A DNA stretch of 64,000 bases from Onthophagus taurus (taxonomy: Eukaryota > Arthropoda > Insecta > Coleoptera > Scarabaeidae). Below are positions 23,341-34,047 of the stretch, piece after piece. Numbering within the stretch: position 1 is the stretch's first letter; the number at the start of each line of letters is the position of its first letter. A model generated the notes under the pieces. That model saw nothing but the letters and a program-made list of their open reading frames with translations, did not search any database and was not told the origin of the DNA. Where the stretch lies: NCBI RefSeq assembly GCF_036711975.1, contig NC_091968.1, forward strand, positions 5,208,001 through 5,272,000, in the 5' to 3' direction. Made by a program: the position numbers and the translations under genes.

Positions 23341-24029
23341 AGCGGCTGATTTAACATTTATTTGTTAAATGTCAAATGTCACGTTTGACAGTTGACAATT
23401 ATTTGGGTTAAAGAACGTATCCTAAGTGAGTAAAAAAAATTAAAAATTATTGGTATTAATAAATAATTAGGATTTTATTATTATTAAGTTAAATTAAATC
23501 ATTTTTATTTTTTTAGGAATAAATTAACGTTAGATTCTTCTAAAAGAAAAAGGAATGAATTACGATAAAGATAAAATCAAGGAAAATCTTTAAATGGCAT
23601 TTTTAATAACAATAATTAATGAAAATAAGACTTCATTTAATCCAATTTGACCTATTTTATGTTTCACCGACATCACATTGATTATTTTTTAATTATTATT
23701 GTTATTAAAAATTATTTCAGCGCCACCTTTCGGGATTACACCAAATTTGGAACTTTTAAATTTATTTTAATTTTATCCAGAAATCTTTCCAAAAAAATCA
23801 GAAATGTGGTAATTTAATGAAAAATGTTTAAATTAAAACTAATCTTTGTTTTAGGAACCTTATCTAAAAAAAATAAAACGATTATACCGCCATCTATTGG
23901 GATAAAAACAAAATCAAAATGTCAAAAAAAAATTTCTTAATTTTGTTACAAAAAACTTGAAAAAGGTAACAATTTAAACCAAAATTTTCAATTACAACCT
24001 GATTAATATCTAAATTTACTTATTTTTAG

Positions 24030-24178
24030 GTACTTAAACCGGAAGTCTATACAATTTTTTGCCTCCTTTTGGTGGTGGTTGAGCTCGGATTGATTGGCCG
24101 GGTTCTTGAAGAATTAATTCTTCTTCGGGTTCATCACAAACACCACCAGCTTCGTAAGTATATTCCTTTCGAGTATTA
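24030..24178 (-). pseudogene. duplicated 3' end of cuticle gene (copy 2)
   Basis: Same truncated exon end as at 23192-23340, with the same break point, lying 837 bp further on. Confidence 0.88.
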
Positions 24179-24872
24179 ACGGCTGATTTAACATTTATTT
24201 GTTAAATGTCAAATGTCACGTTTGACAGTTGACAATTATTTGGGTTAAAGAACGTATCCTAAGTGAGTAAAAAAAATTAAAAATTATTGGTATTAATAAA
24301 TAATTAGGATTTTATTATTATTAAGTTAAATTAAATCATTTTTAATTTTTTTAGGAATAAATTAATGTTAGATTCTTCTAAAAGAAAAAGGAATGAATTA
24401 CGATAAAGATAAAGTCAAGGAAAATCTTTAAATGGCATTTTTAATAACAATAATTAATGAAAATAAGACTTCATTTAATCCAATTTGACCTATTTTATGT
24501 TTCACCGACATCACATTGATTATTTTTTAATTATTATTGTTATTAAAAATTATTTCAGCGCCATCTTTCGGGATTGCACTAATTTAGAACTTTTAAATTT
24601 ATTTTAATTTTATCCAGAAATCTTTCCAAAAAAATCAGAAATGTGGTAATTTAATGAAAAATGTTTAAATTAAAACAAATCCTTGTTTTAGGAACCTTAT
24701 CTAAAAAAAAACTAAATAATTATACCGCCATCTATTGGGATAAAAACAAAATCAAAATGTCAAAAAAAAATTTCTTAATTTTATTACAAAAAAACTTGAA
24801 AAAAGTAACAATTTAAATCAAAATTTTCAATTACAACCTGATTAATATCTAAATTTACTTATTTTTAGGTAC

Positions 24873-25850
24873 TTAAACCGGAAGTCTATACAATTTTTTG
24901 CCTCCTTTTGGTGGTGGTTGAGCTCGGATTGGTTGGCCGGGTTCTTGAAGAATTAATTCTTCTTCGGGTTCATCACAAACACCGCCAGCTTCGTAAGTAT
25001 ATTCCCTTCGAGTACCTTCAGGATCTGTGTAACCGTATTTTCCTCTTACGATACAATCAATTCCTATCGTTTCCTCTTTAAAAGTTCCATCCTCGTTTTC
25101 ATATCCCCACGTGATACTTCCATCTTCGTTATCAGTTCTATATTTTCTTAAAATTTGAACTGGAGGTTTACGATTTTTGTTTCTTTTAGGATCTTCATCT
25201 TCGTATTGAACTTGTTGGCGAACCGGAAGTGGTTGTGCCCGAACGGGAGCTCGATATTCTTGAGTAATGGAAGGTCTGATGGGTTGGGGTCTCCTTATTG
25301 GGATATTTTCTTCTTCGTCCCTTGATTCCTGTCTAATTTGTTGTCTAACGTTTACTATACTTTCTCTGAAAAGTGGCGCTTGCCTCGTTGGTGTCGCCGG
25401 TCTTTGTTGAGCGACTTGAACCGGGCGTTGTTGAGGAAGAGGAGCAGGGCGAGATGGAGCTCGGATATCTTCACGCGAAACCGGAACCGGTCTTTCCGGT
25501 CTAAAAGCAACAGCCCTTTGCGGTTCCTCCTCTTCTTCTTCTTCCGCTGAACTCACCGCTTGACCAATTCCTGATTGCAAAGAACTTAACCCTAATTTGG
25601 CTACTTCAGCTTCAAACGTTGAGCTGAAAGGTTGTGGAATATCCTCGGATTCTTCAATTACAGGGCGAGTTTCGCGGGTTGGAGATGGAATGGCGTTGAA
25701 ACTCGTTTTCCTTCTTATGGGGATATCTTGGAATGTTTGTTGAGATGGACGCGGTCTTGATTGAACAGGTCTCGATTGCTGGGATGTTACTAAAACTGCT
25801 CCGGGGATTGCTAAACGTGGTGGAACTTGAGCGGTTGTTTTATAAAGGAT
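24873..25850 (-). CDS. cuticular protein exon 2 with chitin-binding domain
   Basis: The main exon, 325 codons plus stop, phase 0 at the acceptor TTTTTTTAAG. The N-terminal two thirds are low-complexity, rich in Pro, Gln, Arg and Glu, with a poly-Glu run near 25530. The C-terminal third holds an insect cuticle (Rebers-Riddiford-like, PF00379-type) domain: YRTDNEDGSITWGYENEDG, ETIGIDCIVRGKYGYTDPEG and REYTYEAGG. It ends with an acidic then basic tail (GGKKLYRLPV). Expected to be secreted and to bind chitin in the extracellular cuticle. The paired cysteines in GIDC and GGVC are not in standard RR-1/RR-2 domains and suggest a disulfide. An in-frame methionine at 25580 exists, but the spliced start in exon 1 explains the protein better. 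Confidence 0.88.
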   Translation of the reverse strand: MLYKTTAQVPPRLAIPGAVLVTSQQSRPVQSRPRPSQQTFQDIPIRRKTSFNAIPSPTRETRPVIEESEDIPQPFSSTFEAEVAKLGLSSLQSGIGQAVSSAEEEEEEEPQRAVAFRPERPVPVSREDIRAPSRPAPLPQQRPVQVAQQRPATPTRQAPLFRESIVNVRQQIRQESRDEEENIPIRRPQPIRPSITQEYRAPVRAQPLPVRQQVQYEDEDPKRNKNRKPPVQILRKYRTDNEDGSITWGYENEDGTFKEETIGIDCIVRGKYGYTDPEGTRREYTYEAGGVCDEPEEELILQEPGQPIRAQPPPKGGKKLYRLPV

Positions 25851-26509
25851 CTTAAAAAAAATTATAATAATTAATTATTATATAAAAGAAGTTCTTTATT
25901 AAAAAATGTGATGTAATAACTGCTTTGAATCTGACTTAATTTCGATTTCATAACGCTTTTTACGTAACGTAAATGAACCAAATTATGATCTTCATTGCCT
26001 CATGTGTTATTTATTTCTTTTTCAGAAACCGGATTGGTTTTAAAATCGAAAGTGTCCCAACGGTTGTTCGAATGAACAGCTTTTGGCGGTGAGTTGGTTC
26101 ATTTTTTTGCTTTATACTCGGCTTTCTGACCTCATTCTCAGTTGGTATACAAAAGAGAAGAAAGTCTTTTTGTCAAGGGAGAAGGATTAATGATAAAAAC
26201 TAGATTGTGCAATCGCACAAAATAAAACAATTTTGTGATTTTCCAACACAAAATGATTGAAATGCAGTTATTTAACCTTCCCCGGTGCAATAAACCGTAT
26301 AAATAGTATAAAACGACTCATAATTGAGTAGCAAAAAATTTAAGGCGCAGCCTAAGACCTACATTAAACCAGGTTTGCAATTACTTTTTCAATGCCATCG
26401 AGTTTAATCGACCTTTGAATTATATATCAAGAACAAAAAAAAACATATTATGTTCTAATCTTAAAATAATTTAATTTATATATAAAAAAAATTAAAGTAG
26501 GTAACTTAC

Positions 26510-26545
26510 GGTGATAAAACAGAGAAAGAAAAATGACAGCCTCAT
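26510..26545 (-). CDS. cuticular protein exon 1 (signal peptide)
   Basis: A 36-bp coding exon, ATG at 26545, reading MRLSFFFLCFIT before the donor GTAAGT. Joined in phase 0 to exon 2 it gives MRLSFFFLCFIT then ILYKTTAQVPP, a good signal peptide with likely cleavage near TTA/Q. Tiny first exons of this kind are typical for insect cuticle genes. The whole protein would be 337 residues. Confidence 0.85.
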
Positions 26546-26636
26546 CTTATAACCACTAAGAAGAAGAAAATAAACCTTTTAAATATTTTCTCACACCAAC
26601 ATTACAACAACTAAACCGTATCAGATCGCGGTATTT

Positions 26637-26646
26637 GTCTTTATAC
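26637..26646 (-). promoter_or_regulatory. TATA box of the cuticle gene
   Basis: TATAAA on the minus strand (26645-26640), about 95 bases upstream of the start codon. This would place transcription start near 26612 and give a leader of about 65 bases. Confidence 0.6.
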
Positions 26647-26649
26647 TTG

Positions 26650-27790
26650 ATCAAAACCCCACCCTAAATTCCAAACCCATGCTTTAAATCCCAATAACTT
26701 TCACCCCGAAAAATTGCAAAGAAAATTAACTCATTCTCAATTAAAAAATTTAATTTACCACATCTTAATAAGCTCATTAAAATCAATATGTAATAATTAA
26801 GTAATTAAATAAAATGATTGACCTTTTAATTCAAAAATCGTTAGTAAATATGGGATTGGTCCCTTGATATTTAATAACCTCATAAAAACAATGTTTTAAA
26901 AGATGAAATAATCGTCGTCGAACCTTTTATTATTACGACATCGAGACTTTTTCGCGATAAAGTTTTTATGAATACAAAAGAAAGCATTTAACAGACGCCA
27001 AAGAAACGGTTATTTAATTTCAAGACATTGTCTCAGGATGAAAATCACTTTCACTGTGGCTTAGTACGGTTCCAAATCACGTATAGAAATTTACGTGGAA
27101 TAAATAAATTTGATTAATAGATATAAATCGAATTTGGAAAAGAAAGAATCATGATGAAATTACGTTTCTAAAAATTTTAATGTTTATTAAGTTTTCATTT
27201 TATAAAATAATAAATTCCTATTCAAGGTATAAATTATTATAGGTTTTTGTAATTTTGTATTTTTAGACCATAAATTATACCGCGCGCAATGGAATTTCCA
27301 TTTCGATAGATATTCATTACCTGATAGAAGAAAACAGGAACTGGTTTAGTTCGATTAAGGCGTGTATAAAGGTGGAATTTGAATATCTTTATCCTTGAGG
27401 TAATAATTTGTTTATAATTTTGCGTTTAAAATTTAATATATATCCTTTTAGGTACAAATATAAATAGTAATTTGCAGGCCAAACCATTAAGATCATCCTT
27501 AAAGAAGAGAACTTGAAGTGTAAGAAGAGATTTCTTAGATATAGCGGTACGTTTAATATTGTTTTCTTATATTATTATCACTAGATAATCCTCTCTGACA
27601 GCTTGTTTAGCTGCAGAGAATAACATAACATAACAAAGGTTTTTTTGAAATATTGGGAAGTAATCATTGAAGACTTTACTGCCCATCATCACGCAGGGAG
27701 TGTCTACTTGAAATATGAAATTCCAATAAATCACAGTTATCAGTAGAGTTTATGAATGGGCCAGCAATCCTCACCACTATGGCTGTGATC
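26650..27790. other. intergenic, nothing recognised
   Basis: AT-rich DNA upstream of the cuticle gene. Probably includes its regulatory region, but I see no specific sites, genes or repeats. Confidence 0.4.
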
Positions 27791-28224
27791 TTATTGTTAG
27801 TACGTCTTTGGGTCTCCTCATTGCGCACTCACCTCTGAAACTGATCCCCAGCTATGTCCTTTCCATGGCTCTTTGGTTTGGTGGGTTCCAGGTCACAGAG
27901 ACATTGAGGGCAATAAGAAGGCGGAAAAGCTGGCCAAAGAAGCAACGAATACGCCCTTCATTGGATTCTAACCCGGTTGTGGATTACAAAAAAAGCCATC
28001 TAAAACAAGTCTATCTATCACAAGGCCTCGAAGGTAGCCTTACATTGGAAAAAACATCCAGGTCACAGAGAAGCGAAGAGTATGATAACTCCCTCGCAAA
28101 ACAAAACCAAACAGGTTTTATGCATCAGCAAACATTGAAAACCTTAGAGAGACTGTGCAATCGTTACATAAGGGATATCTGTCTTGTCGATAGACCATTA
28201 AGCGGCAAGGACAGTAAAATCTAA
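27790..28224 (+). mobile_element. non-LTR retrotransposon RNase H fragment
   Basis: In the frame around 27870-27960 the plus strand reads WVPGHRDIEGNKKAEKLAKE followed by ATNTPFIG. This is the final block of the RNase H domain in I/R1-type LINEs, with Glu in place of the usual Asp. The rest, to VDRPLSGKDSKI, resembles the C-terminal tail of such polyproteins. Several frame shifts. An open frame of 138 codons here mixes two frames and is not a gene. Confidence 0.65.
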
Positions 28225-28529
28225 CAGGACTGCTACATCCATTGTTGTGACAACCTACCCGCCAACTACGTCACACCATTTTCCACGACCAGCTGTTATT
28301 ATGGTCTATGGGTTTGCTGTGTATTTTTAAAGGTTATATCCTAGACGTATTCATATTATTTTTGAAGTTTTATGTTTTTAGACGTATTAATTTCTATCAT
28401 ATAACCTCTAAAAACACAGACAGTTACCAGGCGTGGCAAATAGTGTGAAGTAGAGTGCGGGCAACCAATCCCTAGTGGACTACAAAAATACAATGGATGT
28501 AGCAGTCCTGTTAGATTCTACTGTCCTTG
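28207..28529. repeat. palindromic MITE
   Basis: AAGGACAGTAAAATCTAACA followed by GGACTGCTACATCCATTGT at the left is mirrored at 28489-28529. Weaker mirror symmetry runs inward through CACACCATTTTCCACG and GGTTATAT to the centre near 28370. No coding capacity. It lies at the 3' end of the RNase H fragment. Confidence 0.75.
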
Positions 28530-28538
28530 GATGGCGCC

Positions 28539-28801
28539 TTTGATTATATATAATATGGATTGAGCCAACGAGAGAGATAGCTTGCGCAAGGTGATCGAAC
28601 CGAGATAGACATAGAAGCGTACTGCCATATAATGGGTGTACTGATAGAAGTGAGATAGATATAGAAGCGTACTGACATATAATATATCTATCTTTGTTAC
28701 ACTTTCACATTATCGCTTTCCATCTGCGTCTATTCACCTTGAGCAACATTTTTGTTAGTAGATATATTCAGTTAGCTCAATCCATATTATATATAATCAA
28801 A
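28539..28801. repeat. 263-bp MITE with 27-bp TIRs and 10-bp target duplication
   Basis: Perfect 27-bp inverted repeats, TTTGATTATATATAATATGG then ATTGAGC, at 28539-28565 and 28775-28801. They are flanked by the direct repeat GGATGGCGCC (28529-28538 and 28802-28811). The interior holds two copies of GATAGAAGCGTACTG-like sequence. Non-coding. Confidence 0.85.
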
Positions 28802-28811
28802 GGATGGCGCC

Positions 28812-29167
28812 AATATTTCCATCAATACTCAGTGTAACTCAACATTCAAAATTAAATACTTTTATTTAATTGTAACAATAACAAAACATGTCTACAGACT
28901 GAAAAAACATATGTTATTTTAGCCAAGATGATTTGAAAACAGGTTTAATTCTTATTTTCTACATTACACTCAGTTCAGTTCAAGCCCACAAGTTCAGAGG
29001 CGCGCTGTGAAGAAGTGGTGGAAATGACTGACCGATTAACTGACATTGTTGACGTTCAACATGATGGAGATACTGTTGGTTCATCCAGTTCCCGTGATAA
29101 TGAACAAGATGCTTTTCGCAATTTCATTGAGCAATACATACTATCTCCATGTTGTCTTGAAGGACAT
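28812..29167 (+). other. unidentified open stretch
   Basis: From about 28981 the plus strand is open for some 60 codons (SEARCEEVVEMTDRLTDIVD, SSSSRDNEQDAFRNF). It looks coding by composition but matches nothing I know. It ends at the mariner relic at 29168. It could be a second gene of the Harbinger element or a fragment of another transposon. Confidence 0.3.
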
Positions 29168-30086
29168 ATACAGTGTGTCCTCGGATAGGTGAAACGACTC
29201 TTATAAAATGTAAATTTTTTTCGATATTAATTGTCATCTTTTGGGGTTCAGCCCTGCTTGGTTAAAGACTAATTTTGAATATATTTTCAAATTTTAAAAA
29301 ATAAGTGACTGTTGACACTGAAGCGAAAACTTCTTGTGCATCAGGTAAAGTAAAATGTTACTAAGAGATTGTATTCAGAATGAAAAGTTAGGGCCATATG
29401 AAAATTTTCGGAATCATCGACCTACTTTGATAAAACCCATTTTAGGTTATTTTCGTCAATAGTACTTTAAGAAAACAGTTAATCATAGTTAAAAGTTAAT
29501 CAGTTTCATCATATTATTTTTTGTTAGAGTGAATACTTCCAGCTCTAAGAAATCTTTTGATTAAACGCCAACAACTACTTCTTTTAATTCCAGTATTTGA
29601 AAATTTTCCACTAAATAAAGCAATAACCACATTTATCGGTTTTTCCCCGGTTCCATAACACTGAATCACGTAAACTTTTTCCTCTAATGTTAACATTGTA
29701 TTTAAAAAACACTTTAAATTTACTAAATTACAGTTTGACAGATTAACAGTGACAGGAAAGCAATTTTGTTTTATCCATGGCAGTCTTTGCTAGAATTAAA
29801 ATTGTTGGATATGGATTTTTTCAAAGTTTGCCGATCAATCCGAAAATTTGCATATGGCCATAATTTTTCATTCTGAACAAAACTTCTTAGTAACACTTTC
29901 ACGTACTGTAAACAGAAAAGATACTTTACCTGCCACAAAAAGAGTTTTTCTTTCACTGTCAAGGCTCACTTGTTTTTTAAAAATTAAATATATGTTCAAA
30001 ATTAGTCCTTAATCAAGCAGGGCTAAACCTCAAAAAATGAGAATTAATATCGAAAAAATATTTACCTTTTATAACACACTGTAGAA
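29168..30086 (-). mobile_element. internally deleted mariner relic
   Basis: Ends CAGTGTGTCCTCGGAT and, inverted, AACACACTGTAG. Inner mirrored blocks include CAAGCAGGGCT and GGCCATATG-AAAATTTTCGG. 29696-29514 on the minus strand encodes MLTLEEKVYVIQCYGTGEKP and RLIKRFLRAGSI, the N-terminal helix-turn-helix of a mariner-type transposase. The catalytic part is gone. Confidence 0.75.
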
Positions 30087-30103
30087 AGGTTTACTATTAC
30101 AAC

Positions 30104-30480
30104 TTTGCTGATAGTTGCTGGGGCACATTATGACAGAAAACTTCAAGTCTTCAAAATTTGTTCCTGTGGCCAAGTACCTCAGGGTTAAGGCTAATCTTTC
30201 CCTAACACTTATACTTTCTCTCATGTTACTATAATGTCTTTTCAAAAATGATTAAAGGTATTTTCATCCATTCGAAAGTAGTTCTTGAAACCATCAACTT
30301 CGCAGAGGCTGATTTCTTTTCACAGCACTAGATGAGAATATTCATCTCTCTTCTTCAACTACTCTTTCATCCGGTGTTTGCGTTTCACTCGAAGAGTAGT
30401 TCCAAGCACCAAAATAGATTGATCGTGTAAAGGCCGCTTTAGATTTCAATCAACATACCTACACGTATGTTGTTACTGGT
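30104..30480 (-). pseudogene. PIF/Harbinger transposase N-terminal relic
   Basis: Minus-strand translation in shifting frames gives MKEWLKKRDEYSHLVL, DGFKNYFRMDENTFNHF, then ERLALTLRYLATGTNFEDL. FRM-x4-F and ERLA-x-TLR-[FY]-LATG are the conserved N-terminal blocks of animal Harbinger nucleases. The DDE core is not found; the mariner relic at 29168-30086 interrupts the element just downstream. Confidence 0.65.
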
Positions 30481-30486
30481 AGTACG

Positions 30487-31130
30487 CAGGATTCGCATAT
30501 TTTTCATTTCAGATTAATAGCTTATTTTGAAAATCACTTCTGCAAGCAATGCTTTACGAAGACTAGTGCAGACGTACATAATCCACAAATCCATCCTTCG
30601 TTAGGATGAAGACATTTTGTGCTACCAGAAGGATTATTTTGAGTGTGCATTTATCTTATATACAGGGTCATCCACGACGACCGTACATTTGAACTATATA
30701 GAGAACCAAATGAAGTGGGGTTTGAACATTTATGGATACGATCTTTTTAACTAAAATATTTTCACTTTCCGATTACTTGTGGTTACACCGAAAGTGGTGT
30801 CAAGTCTTTCAAATGGAACATGCTGTATTTTATTACCTTTTTGAAACCTTTGCTAAATTTCAGGCTAATTGTATGTTACATAGCCTATACCTAAGTTGAG
30901 TCATATAACATATGAATTCATTTGTGAATTTAATGAAAAATTTGGATCAACTTTATGTAGAATAAATGCCGTGTTAAAACGATTTTTAAGCGGAATCACA
31001 AGAAATATCGCTAAGAGGAGCACATTAGATGAACGACGGAAAAACTAAACAGTTTGACATTTGCTAAAGTTTAAAGGCTATAGCTTATTTCTGTTGTTGT
31101 GATAACTAGCTTACTTTTTCTAGTGCTCTG
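30487..31130. other. unassigned, with a possible transposon end
   Basis: ATACAGGGTCATCCACGACG at about 30660 has the look of a Tc1/mariner or MITE terminus. I could not find a matching partner. No gene is visible. Confidence 0.3.
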
Positions 31131-31899
31131 TTCGATAATATTAGATTGATGATTAAGTTGAGAAATGAGTCTAAAACCAAGTTTAGACATATGGGCAGGC
31201 CTGCTCATGGGGAATATTATAAGACCCTTCGTAATCTTACAACTGCAGCTATAAGAAATGAAAAACGAGCTTATTTTGGTTCTATTGTTGCAACGGGCAA
31301 TACTAAACAGATGTGGAATAACTTGAAAAATTTTTAATTTAAAGCCAATTAAAAAATTTTGTCTACCTTTAAATTTAAAACATCCTGATCAGATTAATGA
31401 TTATTTTGTAGGCAGTGTAAATGATATTATTAAAGATTTGCAGACTTCTAACCTTGCTCTGTATAGTTCTCCTATTTATAGTAGTGAGTTTTCATTTAAG
31501 ACTGTGGAGATCCCTCTGGTTTCTGACGTGATTGCATCTATTACATTTTCTGCTATTAGTACTGATGGAATTTCCATTGAGATGATCAAACTGTGTTGCC
31601 CCACCATTTTGCCATATTTGACCCACATACTGAATTGTTGTTTAGTTGACTATGTCTTTCCCTTGGAATGGAAACGCGCAGAGGTTATTCCTCTGCTCAA
31701 AAAGGATAAGCCACGAAAGTATAGTGACTTGCGACCAATAAGTATTCTCCCTGTTCTTTCTAAAGTTTTAGTGAAGGTTATGAAGGCTGGAGTATGGTGG
31801 AGTATATGGAGACCAATAGTCTGCTCCCTTCAGAACAATCGGGTTTTCGATATGGGTATAGTTGCACAACATCAATGTTAAATCTAACTGATAATATAT

Positions 31900-34047
31900 A
31901 CAGTGACAACATTATTTTCAGTACAATTAAATCCTTGAGATCCAAGCTATCTAAGAACAATATTATTTGCACCTTTGGTGATAAAAATGCAGGTCTGGCC
32001 TTCATGGAAAAAAGTCTATACCTGGAAAAAACATTTGACTTCTTTAGAGAAAATAATTTCTTACATATAAAAAAAGATCCTCTACCTGATTTCATAAAAC
32101 AATTTAAAGACACATTAAAAAGGACTCAAACTACATTCGAAAAATTCAATTTTCACATCACTAAACTAAACAACATGAACCCATTACACCCTACGTTATA
32201 CAGTTTCGTTAAGCTCCACAAACCGCAAAAAACGATAAGACCCATTGTCAGCGGAATACATTCTCCTTGCAACAAGATGGCTAAAGCTATCCACCACATC
32301 TTAATCAAGGCGTTACACTTTGAATCACCTTATTCAATAAGAAATTCAACAGAATTGATCACTAGTCTCGTTTGACATAAAAAACTTATATGCTAACATC
32401 CCTGTAGCAGATACTTTGAATATAATAGAAAATTTCCTTTTACATAATATTCTCACTCTAATAATTTTAATTTTTTCGATGTATCGAACCTAATGGACGC
32501 CTTACATAATATTACCAAACAAAACTTTTTCATCTTCGATGAGAAAATTTATAGTATGCCAGACGGTTTACCTATGGGTTCACCACTATCTGGTCTCCTA
32601 GCTGAATTCTATGTTGACCATCTAGAAAAAGTTATACTTAAACAGAAAGAACACCATTTCTCAACAAAACATATACAATTTTATGCTAGATACGTGGACG
32701 ACATCCTGATTGTATTTGATGGTTCAAAGGCCAATTTGATTGCCCTACTAAACCTATTCAACAATGTAGGAGCTATTGAATTTACAATTGAAAGAGAAAA
32801 TAATGGCCAAATTAACTTCCTCGATCTAAACATCTCAAGAGATTCTATTAATAAATGCCTTAATTACAAAATTTATAGAAAACCTACCTCCACAGATGCA
32901 ATAATTCCTAAAAAATCTTTCTGTCCGTTTAAATACAAATATGCTTCCTTCAATTTCCTATTTCTCAGAGCCTTAAAAACTCCTATGAGTACAAAAGATT
33001 TCAATAACGAAATTCTCACCATTATAAACATCGGTTTAAACAACGGTTTCAAATTGGAAGACTTACAACGAACCTTTTATAAAATCCATAACAATTTAAT
33101 CACTTCCAAACTGTATCCTCACGGAACAGCTCCAAACAGGTTCATTTCTGTCTCCAAATACAATCCTATAATTAATTCACTACAGAGAGTCGTGTCCACC
33201 TATAATTTTAGTATTACTCCTAAAAACAACAACAAAATTTCTAACTTTCTAGTTAATTGTAAACATAAATTCGAAAAACTACAACTTAATGGTGTGTATA
33301 AAATCTTATGTAAGGTCTGTAATGCCACATACATTGGGCAAACGGGCAGAAATTTAAAAGTGAGATTTAAAGAACATCTAAAAAACGACAATTCCGCAGT
33401 TTTTAGACATTTAAGGGACAACGACCATCAAAAAATATCCTACTCCTTCATAACTACCCTAAATCCAAAAAATTGGATCTTTTAGAAGAAATGGAAATTA
33501 TTAAATTGAAAAATAACGCAAACTATATTACTCTAAATGAAATTACCGACGTCCCTCACACACGAATGTTTCTGAATTTCGTAAAAAGACCAGTTTTTCC
33601 ATGACTTCATATTCAATACGTACAATTGTTACAGATACCGGTTGTTAGTAACCTTTCATATCGACCCGACCACGTTTCTCTTGTATTGTGTGTAGTGTTT
33701 TATATCGTTATTTGATCTTAATTGTTAACATATACTGGGATAGATATGTGTTTGTATATATACGTATGTATATGTGTGTATAATCTTAAAATAAATGAAG
33801 CGTTTTTTAACTCTGTCCATCGTTCGTTTTAGACGGTAAGAATTTTAACTGTTATGTTTCTTGACGTCATATTGTATTTCGATTTTCTGTTTTTAGTTGC
33901 GCCTGAAGAAGAAAAGTAATTTTTTGAAACCGGTTGCGCAGATAAGCAAATTAATTAATAAACACTAATTCTTCACACATTTTTTGTGTTTTTCATTAAC
34001 TAAAATTCCCGAAGAATTATGGAGAAATACATTCCTTTCATTCCTTT
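31900..34047 (+). mobile_element. Penelope-like element inside the Jockey RT
   Basis: A copy flanked by an 11-bp direct repeat, TGATAATATAT (31889-31899 and 34047-34057), interrupting the Jockey reverse transcriptase just after LNLTDNI. It is 5'-truncated relative to a full Penelope. The 3' part contains TGAAACCGGTTGCGCAGATA, typical of the terminal region of this class. Confidence 0.85.
31905..33600 (+). pseudogene. Penelope-like RT with GIY-YIG endonuclease
   Basis: Two long frames. 31905-32375 has LHPTLYSFVKLHKPQK and RPIVSGIHSPCNKMAK, the RT palm entry of Penelope. 32493-33485 has MPDGLPMGSPLSGLLAEFYV, the catalytic ARYVDDILIVF, INFLDLNI and KIYRKPTSTD. A C-terminal GIY-YIG nuclease follows: GVYKILCKVCNATYIGQTGR with RFKEHL. 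A stop near 32373, a gap of about 110 bp and a frameshift at 33480 break it. The final residues FLNFVKRPVFP follow in another frame. RT and nuclease signatures are otherwise intact. Confidence 0.9.

Larger units (their letters stand above)
22488..25014. repeat. tandem triplication of the sarah/cuticle-gene intergenic region
   Basis: Three direct copies of ~840 bp: 22488-23340, 23341-24178 and 24179-25014. Each starts near CGGCTGATTTAACATTT, includes GTCACGTTTGACAGTTGACA and ACCGCCATCTATTGGGATAA, and ends with the last ~145 bp of the cuticle gene's final exon. Copies two and three are more alike to each other than to copy one. The real gene continues past the third copy. Confidence 0.92.

Noticed and set aside
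24873-25580. Cuticle protein starting at the internal methionine at 25580
   Set aside because: The frame stays open 90 codons further up to a good acceptor, and a separate exon supplies a signal peptide in phase.
27808-28224. A 138-codon protein gene
   Set aside because: The recognisable RNase H residues are in a different frame; the long frame is accidental.
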